DNA from: Metallyticus violacea
Lineage: Eukaryota > Arthropoda > Insecta > Mantodea > Metallyticidae
NCBI GenBank assembly: GCA_030762175.1
Contig: CM060833.1
Span: 157,601,501 to 157,665,500, forward strand
Reading direction: 5' to 3'
Length of the DNA stretch: 64,000 bases
Under the pieces are notes generated by a model, which did not search any database, was not told the origin of the DNA, and worked only from the letters and a program-made list of their open reading frames with translations. Below, one piece after another: positions 49,211 to 59,989 of this stretch. Made by a program: the position numbers and the translations under genes. How positions within the stretch are numbered: position 1 is the first letter of the stretch; every line of letters starts with the position of its first letter.

Positions 49211-49945
49211 AAGAGTGAAAATGTATTTAGTTAAACACATTATGTTAATGAATGCAATCTTATCAAATTCTTGATAAAGCACCAAACCAGTCGTCATAAA
49301 TAGTCACGCTTTCTGTTCTAACCCGCTCCCGAACAAAAGAAAAGTTGAACAATAACACTTACAGCACCAATTGTTCTCGAAGGTTTGTACAAAGAGGCTA
49401 ATTCGGCTAATTTCTGAGATCAAGATCCCACCTAGTTTTTCTGAAAATATTTCCAATACTGTGAAATGTTTCCGCTAGAGCTAGTGTAGACAGCGGCGGT
49501 GTTAGCTCATTAAGGAGTTAATTTATATGGGCAGAGTGACCTTCCTGGCTCAGCTGACCTTTGCATTGAGAGACGAGACGAGGAGGATGTGTCGGGGAGG
49601 CCAAGGCTGAATGCGATGTCCGTACAGTCATTTTCAGCTCACCAAGCCGCTAAGTTGATGCACCTGAGCTTGCAGCGTTTCTTTTGTCATCGCGATTATG
49701 TCCTTACATTACAATCGGCGAGTCCTGTAGCCTGACTCGATTATAAGCTCCAGTTAAGCCCTTCATCTTCAGCAATAGTCGCATTCCAGGTAGTCGACCG
49801 GACCATTGAGTTCTTGCGCATTATGATGACATGTTTTAAATTAAGTTTACATCCAAAAAGTTGCAGTTTGCTTTACTTTTGCTTTTTCTTTTGCTCTACA
49901 TTTTTTCTTTTCTTTTTCTGTAAATACTATCAGATTTACGTTAAC
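49211..49945. other. Unassigned stretch
   Basis: No gene or repeat recognised. Confidence 0.4.
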
Positions 49946-50168
49946 GCCACATAGCGGGAGGTTTGGGGTTCGAATCCCGCCTGGACCGTCCTCCCAGACT
50001 CAGGTTTTTCCAGGTTTTCCTGTCATAAATAGCAAATGCCGGGGAGGTACCCTAAACTTAGAACGTTTCCTTCTTTAAAAATTCCATTCCCAATATACAA
50101 TTTCATGTATCACCAGTGTCCACCGCTTGTGGTGCCTCAGTGGTAAAAACGGGCATTAAACACAATTC

Positions 50169-50196
<28 letters not shown>
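49946..50196 (+). mobile_element. SINE-A copy 11, 5' truncated
   Basis: Begins just before AGCGGGAGGTTTGGGGTTCGAATCCC, so the A-box is lost but the B-box is intact. It has the longest poly-A of the family here (50170-50196), suggesting a fairly recent insertion. Confidence 0.9.
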
Positions 50197-50199
<3 letters not shown>

Positions 50200-50248
50200 T
50201 TACGCTTCTGCCAGCGGACTTTATCTCGTTTCATTATTACTGCTGCTG

Positions 50249-50545
50249 ATGTTTCACGAGAGAGCCGCAGTCGGCGCCCATAAACTCTTGCTTCTTAAAA
50301 CGTGTATACAATCTATCTTACAGAAGATGTTAGAATTGTCCTTCTCGGCTAAAGGGACTCTTATGACCGATATGATTCCCAAATCTCCATTTGTTGTAAT
50401 TGACGGATTGATTTTGTTGACGACAGTTGAAGGTTTATATAAATGTCGTCTAGTTGTTCCTTTGTTAAAACGGAATGCTTTTGTTTTTCACGGAACAATG
50501 CATTCAAATTTGTGCAAAATATGCCGAGCTGCGATTGTAGAATGA
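50249..50545 (+). CDS. Unidentified 98-codon open frame
   Basis: ATG-started frame in ordinary-complexity sequence, 98 bp ahead of the candidate exon at 50643. No domain recognised and no joining splice site evident. Probably chance, recorded because it is next to the best host-exon candidate. Confidence 0.15.
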   Translation: MFHERAAVGAHKLLLLKTCIQSILQKMLELSFSAKGTLMTDMIPKSPFVVIDGLILLTTVEGLYKCRLVVPLLKRNAFVFHGTMHSNLCKICRAAIVE

Positions 50546-50642
50546 GGCCATTGATTAGGATAATTTTGAATAAATCTCACTCGCACACGATGAACTAATT
50601 CAAAGTTCATATACAAAAATGCATGATTTAACCTCCATATAG

Positions 50643-50772
50643 GTTTGAGAAAGTAACCTTCAAGGACAAAGGTGAAAAGCGGGCGCCTCCGGATGCTGTG
50701 TGCGTAATAGCCGAGAAGTTAAAGCCCAGTGTGTGGGCACAGATTAGAAGCTTATGTGATGAGCTTGTGCAG
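50643..50772 (+). CDS. Candidate internal exon of a host gene
   Basis: An acceptor (TTTAACCTCCATATAG, ending 50642) and a consensus donor CAG|GTAAGC (50770-50778) bound 130 bp. Frame 50644-50772 has no stop and reads 43 residues (FEKVTFKDKG..., DAVCVIAEKLKPSVW, IRSLCDELVQ). The codons are richer in G+C than the flanks, as in coding sequence, and the segment does not belong to any repeat family in this window. One base at the 5' end belongs to a split codon, so the upstream exon must end two bases into a codon. That does not match the phase-0 exon at 15873-15968. I do not recognise the protein. This is the best evidence in the window for a non-mobile gene, which would make much of the surrounding DNA intronic. 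Confidence 0.5.
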
Positions 50773-50778
50773 GTAAGC

Positions 50779-51691
50779 GCTGCAGTCAACAAGGAACTGT
50801 AAAATTATCTGAACGCAGCGACCGCTTAAGAATGAAACCGGTTCATTGGACTAAAAGCATTCTCAGCACCCAAGTATGTTTATCAGGCAGGACAATAATG
50901 AGATTCTGAAGGAAAAGGTTTGCTCATCACTAACATCCTTCGTCCCCTTAAATCTTTGGGATCAAAAACCGATAATAATATTCGCGCTAGATGAGATCAA
51001 TTAAAAAATAAGTTGCCCTCGATATATCTTCCTTAGCGTTGAGATATAACTAAAGATTATGGGGGAGTCTTGCAGTAATCGCCTTCAATTTCGGAAATAG
51101 GCAATGAAAATAAGAAAGTTCTACTAAAGATGTTCAATACAGAAAATGTAGCACCATTTGCAATGGCATATTTGGAAAATAACAAGAAAGTTCCTGCCCA
51201 AAGTCTCTTTAGGTCATTGTTTTCCCATGACACTACTTATGAACGCTACCGTAGTTTCGAAACATGTTTTCTGTATTCAGTTACATATTCATAGCGGCGA
51301 GAGTGGGAGAAAGTCGAGACATTTATATCGCACCGTTATATTGCAACAGCTTTGGTGTTTCTCCAAACATCAACCATCTGTGAACCAAATTAGATTTCTC
51401 CTGCTTTTGACAAACTTTCTTATCACATTTTTAACTGTTTCCTGAAGCAACCTGGTTCTAAACTCAGGTTTCACTACTGACTCCACTAATTTAAAAAACG
51501 CAATAACTTAATTGTCTCAAGAAACTATAACCTTTCCTCTATTTTACACTCACTCAGTTCATTATTTCGTCTTATCTGATTTGTTCAATAGTTGAAATCA
51601 TTTGTAGTAAATAAGGAAATATAGAAAACTATTAAGAACATTATACATATATAATGTTCTTTAAAAAGTTGTACAACCTAAAATCTACAAA
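50779..51691. other. Unassigned stretch
   Basis: Possibly intron after the candidate exon. A 95-codon frame at 51158-51442 (+) has no motif. Confidence 0.35.
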
Positions 51692-51805
51692 CAATTCACA
51701 TGATATTTCGGATAACTAATTATCCCTTTTCACTGTGTACAGATCACCTCTTGACTTCTGTACACTGTGAAGGATATTTAGTTATCCGAAAAATCTTGTG
51801 AATTG
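51692..51805. repeat. 114-bp foldback (long imperfect hairpin)
   Basis: Left arm starts CAATTCACATGATATTTCGG, right arm ends GTGAATTG. The complement of the right arm reads CAATTCACAAGATTTTTCGG, then GATAACTAAATATCC, TTCACAGTGTACAG, matching the left arm over about 55 bp with a few mismatches. The loop (about 51744-51758) contains ATCACCTCTTGACTT. Almost the entire unit is arm, as in foldback MITEs. Confidence 0.85.
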
Positions 51806-52073
51806 TATGCTTATTTTCGTTGTTATGTTTTATGTGTATTTGAACGAACCTTATATATATATGAGAAAGGTTTCATCCATTTTACTTATATAGGTCGTTT
51901 TGATTATAACTTTTATTACTGTTTCCAAGAATCGCTATGCACTTTTCAGGAATAACCAACTGAAATAAGCCATAATCAAAAGCAGTAGTTGATTGAACAA
52001 CTGTCAATACTGGACTATTGACAACATGTTATATATATATCTTTGAAAAGTATTCGCTTTCTTTTACCATCAT

Positions 52074-52110
<37 letters not shown>
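52074..52110. repeat. (ATC)n microsatellite
   Basis: About 12 ATC units. Confidence 0.95.
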
Positions 52111-52370
52111 GTGTAAATACTTTACTCGCGTGAATTGATACTAAATATAGCAGTTCAGAATCACCAACAGTTAAAAGAAATTATATTTAATATAAGCACC
52201 AAGTAGAGCAAAAAATATATATGCCTCAATAGCTGTGCGTCGATTGAATATTAGTTTAATCGGTAATGGAAATATTAGAGAAAATTAAATAAAGCATACC
52301 TAACGTCTAATTTTGTCTATTCCTAAAACCGTAACAACCCTTCCCTATATGGAAAGTGTGCCATGGATAT

Positions 52371-52373
<3 letters not shown>

Positions 52374-52412
<39 letters not shown>
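52374..52412. repeat. (AT)n(GT)n microsatellite at the edge of the Penelope-like element
   Basis: ATAT run then GTGTGTG, directly beside the terminal sequence of the element at 52452. Confidence 0.93.
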
Positions 52413-52415
<3 letters not shown>

Positions 52416-52451
52416 GAAAATAAAATAACACAATGAACAATATAAAAACTA

Positions 52452-52561
52452 GATAAGCAAAAAGGGATAAAACACTTCAAAAGTCAAAGATTTACTATCG
52501 CAATATTTCGAACACTTCGTGTCCTTCTTAGGCAAGAAAACAAGTGAAGGTAGTGAAAATA
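52452..52561 (-). repeat. Terminal sequence of Penelope-like element, left copy
   Basis: Its complement reads CTTGCCTAAGAAGGACACGA, then AGTGTTCGAAAT and, further on, AAGTGTTTTATCCCTTTTTG and CTTATC, in the same order as 53712-53825 on +. The two copies are inverted with respect to each other. Confidence 0.8.
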
Positions 52562-52633
52562 AATATTGAATATCGAAGGTAACGTAATGCATGGAAATAG
52601 ATAAACAAGCAACAAGAGAGAGATAATATAAGA

Positions 52634-53217
52634 TTATATTAATTCGTTAAGATTTAAACCAGGAGGTATACGCTCTTAATGTAAAAATATAGCTGCCATT
52701 TCTCTATCTCTGAGTAAACTTTCAGAGCTATGTGTAGATAACGCATCAATAAGTGTTAGATTAAAAGTATCATCAAAATCCTTACAGTGAGATAAGGCAT
52801 GTTGGGCAACCGGCAAGAGAGACTTGGTTTTAACAGAACGTCTATGATTGTTCATACGTAGCGAAACAACAGTAGAAGTTAAACCAATATAAAATGCTTT
52901 ACAAAGCTTACAAGATAACATATATACGACGTTCTTGGAAGAACAGGTAGCAAATGAAGAAATGGCAAATTCCTTGGATAAATTAGGGCTATGGAATGAT
53001 TTGCACGGCATAATTAGTGCACAGGTTTTACATTTAGGACGTTGGCAAGGTTATGAGCCAGCAAAGGGACGTGGTAAATTCGGAGAGGATAGGTTATGGC
53101 GAAATATACTTTTAAGGTTAGGGGGTGTTCTGAAAGTAAGGCGGGATATAAATTTAGAAAAATCAGTTAAAGATGGATGCATTAATAAAGTACCGTGACA
53201 TTCTTTCAAATAGGTTT
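52634..53217 (-). pseudogene. Penelope-like element ORF, GIY-YIG end
   Basis: Penelope-like elements encode a reverse transcriptase followed by a GIY-YIG endonuclease. From 53217 down, a frame reads YLKECHGTLLMHPS, then FISRLTFRTPPNLKSIF (a conserved linker region of the family), a TAA at 53051-53053, the Cys motif CQRPKCKTC (about 53048-53020), and the endonuclease: NVVYMLSCKLCKAFYIGLTS carries the two halves of the GIY-YIG signature as VYM and YIG, followed by LRMNNHR, PVAQHALSH and LLRDREMAA. A second stop at 52676-52678 precedes ERIPPGLNLNEL, the usual C-terminal ending, closing at 52634. The reverse transcriptase proper is missing: upstream of 53217 frames are broken and by 53280 the sequence is simple repeat and SINE. 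Confidence 0.87.
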
Positions 53218-53304
53218 GATGCTTTCAATTCCAGGCACGTATGTAGTGCCATTAATGAAGTTCTTATTAGAAGTTTTAGATTTGCATTAATATATTTCAT
53301 ATTC

Positions 53305-53341
53305 TCCCTCTCGCTCTCTCTCTCGCACACACACACACACA
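53305..53341. repeat. (CT)n(AC)n microsatellite
   Basis: TCTC run then ACAC run, between the element and the inserted SINE. Confidence 0.93.
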
Positions 53342-53668
53342 CTTGTTGACCGCCGCGGGTGGCCCAGGTCGTTAAAGCACGGACTCGTGAGCGGGAGGTC
53401 TGCGGTTCGAATCCCGCCAGGACCGTCCTCCCTGACTCGGGTATTTTCCAGGTTTTCCTCAGTCTTCATAACTGGCAAATGCCGGGGAGGTACCTAAATT
53501 TAGGCCTGGAACGCTTCCTTCCTTAAAAAAAAAATATCCTTTACCAATTTATCATTTCATCTCATGTATCACCAGTGTCCACCGCCTGTGGCGCCTCAGT
53601 AGTAAAAACGGGCGTTAAACACTGCTCAAAAAAAAAAAAAAAAAGACAAAACAAAAAAACACTTGTTG
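53339..53668 (+). mobile_element. SINE-A copy 12 inserted in the Penelope-like element
   Basis: Full-length plus copy (53349-53658) with intact A-box region and B-box GGTTCGAATCCC. ACACTTGTTG at 53339-53348 and 53659-53668 is a perfect 10-bp target-site duplication. It is one of the youngest-looking SINE-A copies, and postdates the element that it splits. Confidence 0.95.
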
Positions 53669-53711
53669 TTTAATCTGTTTCCATGCATTATGTTGCCTTC
53701 GGTACTCAATC

Positions 53712-53825
53712 TTTATTTTCACTATGCTCATTTGTTATCTTGCCTAAGAAGAACACGAGCATTTCGAAATGTTCCTACACTAAATCTGTGAATTTCTAAG
53801 TGTTTCATCCTTTTTCCGCTTATCA
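53712..53825 (+). repeat. Terminal sequence of Penelope-like element, right copy
   Basis: CTTGCCTAAGAAGAACACGA, GCATTTCGAAATG, TAAGTGTTTCATCC and CGCTTATC match the complement of 52452-52561, in order. With the left copy it brackets the endonuclease ORF in inverted orientation. Confidence 0.8.
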
Positions 53826-53835
53826 AGTTATTGTT

Positions 53836-54970
53836 ACATGCATATGTATTTAAAAGTAATCAATTACACATATTAGCTTAATAAATAGTTCCGTTTATGA
53901 ACGGGAGTAGGTTTAAAAACAAATCAAACAAATTTTCTTTATAGGAAAATAGAAATTGAAAAACCACATTAAAAAGCTGCGGTGTATCATTTCTCCATAA
54001 AATCAGAGAGAACTAATTTTGGAAAGGAATCACTTTTGGTTTGAAATCTTTACACAGCTTAATTAATATCACATCATCATAATGCAACAGGAAAGGATAA
54101 TAGGCCTACGAGTAATCTGTCCAAAAAATTTTAAATATCCAAACATTTTTAATTTAATGAAAAGCGCCACAAGAAGGGAGGCGACAGAAAAAACTTGAAA
54201 TTCAACAATCAGCCTCGAGAAAAGTTCGACCTACAAGTTTATGAATCATTAAGGGCCTAGAAAAAAGACATTAATAGACATAAAAATGTAGTATGAATAA
54301 AGAAGACATAAATAATAATTACTGGAATAAATTAAATTAAAAATTAGTGTAATAAAACTTGCAGTTTGATTCACATAGTGAAAGAAAAGTTGCAACATTG
54401 GACAGCCTGCATTTCCATAAGCTTTTCAATAATGAAAATGCAACAATAATAATCGAACTACATTAACATTAACCGATTTCAACCAATGGGTAACGTACAT
54501 CAACAATACTGAATCAGACCATTGGAATTCACGTATGTGGCGCAATTCTCCCCTGAACACTTGTGGCCGAAAAAGAGAAGCAATAAAATGTTGTGTCGTA
54601 TGAGGGATACAGTTGAGGAACGATTTGGCATTCACACTTGAGTGTTTCTTTACAACTGTTCTTCCATGGAAGAAATATGCGAGGGAAATTTGTAATCATT
54701 CCCTGCTTTAAACTCTTAATAGCGGAAGTAAACTTTGAAACTCATTAAAATGTATGAAAGGACATCAGAAATACATTCCTATTTTTTTAAAAGTAAATTG
54801 CTTTGAAATTGTGTTTATTTCAGCACTGAAAAGATCGCTTTCATTTAAGTTAAGGCGATGTCTTCCATTACATTTTATAACATTTCAATGTGCAATATGT
54901 AAATCCACAGGCACGTATGCAATAAATTAAGAATAAAAAGTAAGCCTTGCAGTATAGAGCATTAACCTAT
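53836..54970. other. Unassigned stretch
   Basis: AT-rich. The - strand frame 54426-54635 (FRGELRHIREFQWSD) has protein-like composition, but I cannot assign it. Confidence 0.35.
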
Positions 54971-55268
54971 ACGGCGTATCTACCGACTAGGGTGGCCGAG
55001 GTCGTTAAGGCGCGGATTCGTGAGCGGGAGGTCTGGGGTTCGAATCCCGCCAGGATCGTCCTCCCTGACTGAGGTTTTTCCGGGTTTTCCTCAGACCTCA
55101 TAAATGGCAAATGCCGGGAAGGTACCCTAAACTTAGGCCTGGAACGTTTCCTTCCTTTAAAGAAATCCTTTCCCAATATTTCATCTCATGTATCACCAGT
55201 GTCCACCGCCTGTGATGCCTCAGTAGTAAAAACGGGCGTTAAACACCATTAAAAAAAACGGCATATCT
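54971..55268 (+). mobile_element. SINE-A copy 13 with target-site duplication
   Basis: Full-length copy (54982-55257), head GGTGGCCGAGGTCGTTAAGG, B-box GGTTCGAATCCC. ACGGCGTATCT at 54971-54981 and ACGGCATATCT at 55258-55268 form an 11-bp duplication with one difference. Very close to the family consensus. Confidence 0.95.
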
Positions 55269-56186
55269 GGGTTATTATTACAGAACTTGTGGTCAGTTTC
55301 GCTGGCCTATTCTCCTTTTCCTTTTCGCGTACTGATAAATAAGAAAATGTATTTTTGTTTTTACATATCACGCCTGAGTGTTGTTGGTTGACAAAAGCAT
55401 CCAGTTTAAAAAAAAAATGACTGAGAAAGGAGCGATTTGGTTCAGACGATAACGTTTGGAATTCGTATCCTGAGGTTGGTTCATCTGATTCAGGTATTTT
55501 GCGGCCTTCCTCAGCCAATTTTCAAAATGAGATGCCGAATTAGTATTTCTCTGCACGAATTCATCTTCATTGTTTCGACTTACCATTATTGAGCGAATAC
55601 CTCAGTATATGTGTCCAGAAATAATTAACTCGCCAAGAGGCAACTGAGATGCATGTTGACTTGTACGTCCCAGAAAGTGTAAATCCTAATACCACAGTAG
55701 GGCAGAGCCAAAGAAATAATAAGACTACTTTCATATAATTAAGAGGTGATATAATTTCAGAAATCAATATTTAATTACTAAAAAGAGGGCTCTATAGCGA
55801 TTGTACATTCACCATTTATAATATATCGATATTGATGCATATTATAAACTTCGGAAAAACATTCGATAAGACAAATGCCTATAGAAACAAACTATGGAAT
55901 ATATGAAACAAAAAACTATATCACGACATTTTATAATAACAAGCTTATATCTAAAGAATGAAAAATAGCACAAACTGGATTAAGAAAGAACAAGAATATC
56001 AAGGGCATCGATAAATAACGCTTTCTTACCATTACATTTTAACATTTTTATAAACGATGCCGTTATTTTTACAAAAAAGTTTGAATTGGGAATACATTTT
56101 AGAAACCATTTTATTTAAGGATGACCAGGTTGAAGAATTTCAAAAACCACTTATAAAATGGTTTTTATGTGAGGATTACCATTCAA
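55269..56186. other. Unassigned stretch
   Basis: No recognised gene or repeat. Confidence 0.4.
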
Positions 56187-57074
56187 TACGAAGGTAGGTC
56201 CATAAGTTTCCGGGCTTGTAGATAAGGATTATCGCCTTCACAAAAGCCTTATCTGGTGTCATACCTTATCTGTTAAGTAAATAACTGCAGCTATAACTTC
56301 CGCTCCGTTGTGTTCAGTTGTATATAGGGAAGCATCCCCCTTATATTCTACCGTAAAAAAATGAGCCAAACATTTTCGAATGGGTCGGGAAAGCATTGAA
56401 GACGAAGAGCGTGCAAGTCGGCCCTTGCTGGTGCTCACTACAGAAAACATCGTTCTTGTGGAAGAAAAAATTATGGAAAAACGGCGGATCAAAGTCATAG
56501 AAATAGTAGTTGCAGGATTGGACCTTTCTAAAACTACAGTCCTTCGAATTATTCATGAGCATTTAAACATGAATAAGGTTAGTGCAAGATGGGTGCCTAC
56601 CATGATTCCTTGTCCAAAAGAAAATCAATGGAGTGGCGTAAACCTGGCGAAGTACCGCCTCTAAAGGTCAAGGTCACTCAGTCAACCAAGAAGATTATGG
56701 CCACAATCTTTTAGGACTGTGAAGGAATACTCTTCATTGACTTCAAGGAGAGGAACACCACAGTAAATAGGGAATACTATGCTGGCCTACTGCACAGACT
56801 GCGTGCTTCCATCAAAGAGAAAAGGCGAGGAAAGCTGAGCGGTGGTATGCGCCATCTAGACGACAACGCGCCCGTGCACAAAGCTCTTGTTGTAAAGGAA
56901 GCTGTGAGAAAATGTGGCTTCAAGGAGATCGATCATCCACCCTACAGTCAGATATAGCTCCCAGTGACTATTTCCTCTTCTCAAAACTAGAGAAGTAGCT
57001 TCGAGGAAGGAAATTTAAGTGTGACGGAGAAGTGATGGATGCTGTTTATGCCCATATTGCAGATAAGACTTCTC
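56187..57074 (+). pseudogene. Mariner copy E, truncated, two internal deletions
   Basis: Left terminal repeat TACGAAGGTAGGTCCATAAG is intact. The 5' untranslated segment jumps to GTATATAGGGAAGCATCC at about 56321, removing the N-terminal coding part. The frame 56380-56661 holds the helix-turn-helix (LSKTTVLRIIHEHLNMNK), then jumps from ARWVPT to MIPCPKENQWSG near 56599, deleting the first catalytic Asp region. The second catalytic motif is seen as DDNAPVHKAL (about 56860) and the third as PSDYFLF (about 56962, different frame). Sequence ends at GCAGATAAGACTTCTC without the right terminal repeat, so this copy cannot be mobilised. Confidence 0.9.
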
Positions 57075-58500
57075 ATACATTGAACTTTATAAGGTGAAAG
57101 CAGCCCTCATGTTGTTTAAATGCTGGAAATACATGTATGTAGAATGGAATGGAAAGAACCTGTAGAGCGAATGTGAGTACCTCATTCCTAAATTAAGATG
57201 AACTGTAAAGCAATTGACAAAAGGAATACAGGCAGATCAAGGGAAAATTGGACAGAGTAATTTTAATGGCTTGAGAGCTGATGCGAGAATCAAGGAGGAT
57301 CAAGGGCTGATGGCTTGACAGAAACAATAATGCAATATTACATCAGAATCCTGTGTATATTGCGCAGGAGCGTGAAGAACGCGATAATCGTGCACAAGTC
57401 CAAAAGTAAATTGAGTGTTCACCTTCCTCTAATTGGCTGTCAAATTGCATCATGTTCCGCGACCGGTTCTCAGATATTCAGACCAGTGATTAATTTCCGT
57501 ACAGACACGTGAGAGATTTCTTATGGGATACCATGCTCAGCAATTCTGTTACAGTAGCGCTTGTAGCTCTTTCTTATCTTAGAACCATTTAGCATCCCTT
57601 GATAATCGCTTAAATTCTTCCTCGTGTTGAATTAATGAATGCACAAATGAATTTGGATTTGTCCAACCAAAATTACCTACAACTCATCTTTCTAGGCTGA
57701 AATAGATTGGCGTTTGTTAGCATATTAAAATTATTTTCCAAATACTACCTACTGTGCTATGTTTACATTGGTTTATTAACTGAAGTGTTCAGGAGTTTGG
57801 TCAACTATCTTTAGTTATGTCAATGAAGCTGTTTCTTTAACAATCGCATATATTAAGCCTACCTTATGGCAGTAACAGCTTTAGACAGAGGTACAACAGT
57901 CACGAGGGTTAACACGATAAACAGCATTGCTTCCTTAATGTAAGGAAATCTCAAGAGTTGACACTCTTGTTGGACAATGCTAATTCACCCGCTTCGAAGT
58001 CTAGCGTATTCGTAACGTTACTATTACAGACCCGGAATAAAAAAGGGGGGGGGGACCTATTTCTGTTGCTCTCGATGCTCACAATAACAACTTGACCCCC
58101 ACCGTTACAGTTGCAGGGCCACGTGACCTACGGGGTCACCATACGCTTTCTATTCCACATCTTTATGCATCACCTCTGCTTTGCATACAATTTTCGTGTA
58201 CCCTTGCCTCACGTGGAACGACTGTAGCGGTACAAAGCTGGTAGCAATTTTAGTGATGGAAAAATACAGTAGTTAACTTGGAATCTTTCCACCTCTTATG
58301 TACTTTTCTTCTGCTAAGCTGCAGTAAATGGAGCTTGTTTTGTGCGTTATAAACGGAGATATGGCAGTGATAAAAACTGCCATAACCAGAACAAGATCGA
58401 GGCAGTCGCGCTGACTTGGTGTTACGAGCTGGATCGAATCAGCTGCTGAAAAGAATCTCTTGCTGCTGGAGGAAGGAATCTCTTGCTGCTAGTCTCCATT
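57075..58500. other. Unassigned stretch
   Basis: 58016-58260 is locally GC-rich with a G run at 58048. No supported gene. Confidence 0.4.
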
Positions 58501-58755
58501 ATTAGGCGGGTGAAATATTGTAATGGTGGAAAACGGCTCATAATGCAATTGCAACTAATTCATATATATACACACACTAAACTAAGCTGTCCGCTAACCT
58601 CGGACAAATCCTGAAACCGGTGGACCCAGTGGTTTAGCGAGTAAACTGCTCTTATTCCAATTCGCACCTAATTCAGCGAGTAACTCATTGTAATAGTGGC
58701 AAATCTCCTTTAACTCCGGCAGGAAAAAAAAAAAAAAAAAAAAAACATTAGGTGG
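58501..58755 (+). mobile_element. Family C repeat, copy 3, with A-rich end
   Basis: 58510-58746, ending in an A run (58726-58745). ATTAGGCGG at 58501-58509 and ATTAGGTGG at 58747-58755 look like a 9-bp target-site duplication with one change. CAGTGGTTTAGCGAGTAAAC (about 58628) resembles an A-box; no good B-box is seen. Sequence matches the complement of 15511-15742 in order. Likely a non-autonomous retroposon, unrelated to SINE-A and SINE-B. Confidence 0.62.
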
Positions 58756-59150
58756 TAGTATTTGAACTTCCATCTTAACAAGTGTAGCAAATGCTCTTAA
58801 AGTCGGTTCTGGAGGAGTAGTGGTAACCTTACTTGCCTTCTAAACCCAAGAAACCCGGCCAGGATTGATAGATTTTTTCGGGCGTAAAATTCCTAAGTAT
58901 GGCTTCCTTCGGAAGGGAAAGGTAAAGCTGTGGGTCCCGTGTCGTACATTTATGGCACAAAAAAGAACCTCAAGCCTGAAAGAAGAGGCCTCTGAGCAAA
59001 ATTTGTCGGCCGTTTCACGCCCTGAATTGAATGAGACGCTGATGACCTGAGATGTTAAAAAGCGTCCATAAATAAATCAAAACCAATCAATTAATCAAAT
59101 ACTCTTAACCACCTATGCTATTGCGCTGTTGATTCTGAAGCGTTATCTAA
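58756..59150 (-). repeat. tRNA-like SINE head split by SINE-B copy 11
   Basis: On the - strand, after removing 58801-59108, AGCATAGGTGGTTAAGAGC (A-box type) is followed by ATTTGCTACACTTGTTAAG and GGAAGTTCAAATAC (B-box type). The later SINE-B landed in the A-box. It may be the head of an element whose T run is the adjacent A run of family C, or an independent remnant. Confidence 0.45.
58789..59108 (+). mobile_element. SINE-B copy 11 with target-site duplication
   Basis: Element 58801-59096. AAATGCTCTTAA at 58789-58800 and AAATACTCTTAA at 59097-59108 form a 12-bp duplication. A deletion in the head fuses CTAAACCCAAG to AAACCCGGCC, removing half of the B-box. Confidence 0.93.
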
Positions 59151-59199
59151 TAGCTCACTACCTTCGGCTCTCTCCGCCGGCGCTCGGGCACGCAGACAA

Positions 59200-59985
59200 G
59201 CAGCAAGAGATTGCTCCAGCAGCTCACCAGATTGCATAATGCAGCATTCGACCCAACGTGTAACGTCAGAGTGTCTCGCTGTTCATCCACGCCTCAGGCA
59301 TGCAAGAGCCAGCACACTCCAGTCACACCCGTAATGGTGATTTGGGATGATCAGCGAATAACAATCAAAGTACTCGCTGTTCAACTTGATACCTCTGTGG
59401 ACAGTATCACCACAATTATTCACGATATAGAATATTCAAACATTCGTGCTTATTGCGAATTATAAGGAATAGAAAACCATCATCTCTTCGGAGTTGCTTG
59501 CTCATTATCAGGCTAAAGGTGAAGATTGCTTGTCCAGCATTGTTAAATCAAATGAAACAGAGTTTCATCACAAAGACCTGGAGTAACCTGGGGACAGAGG
59601 TTGAAAACAATACCATCAGCCGCATACTTCTGAGTCTGTGAAGAAATTATTATGACGGTCTTAGGATGAAGCAGTTAACTCCACAGTACAAATTTCTGGA
59701 AGTTGAAGAAGTGGATCCGACGCATTCCTTCTCTCAAAGATGCGACCAATGTTGTTCATCACGACAATAAATCTACACAGCCGAGAAGATTTACCCTAAA
59801 CCCCAGATATTGAACCTACTGATTATCTCTTCCTTTGGAAGATTTGGACGACGAAGAGGTCATAGGTGCAGTACAAAGTGACAGAGAGCTAGACTTGCAC
59901 CGCAATAGTACATCTAGGCGACGAAACACTACAGCTTTTCAAGGAGATTATACACCAAAAACAGCACTGTATAATCAAAGATTTG
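59200..59985 (+). pseudogene. Old mariner transposase of a third lineage
   Basis: Helix-turn-helix WDDQRITIKVLAVQLDTSVD then SITTIIHDIEYSNI in frame 59211-59462; LLAHYQAKGEDCLSSIVKSN and ETEFHHKD (about 59495-59575), the first catalytic region with Asn-Glu where Asp-Glu is usual; VHHDNKSTQPRR (about 59755), the second Asp; TDYLFLW (about 59815), the third; then DLDDEEVIGAVQ (about 59845). Different from copies A-E and from 46850-47660. Stops and shifts throughout. Confidence 0.7.
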
Positions 59986-59989
59986 ATTA

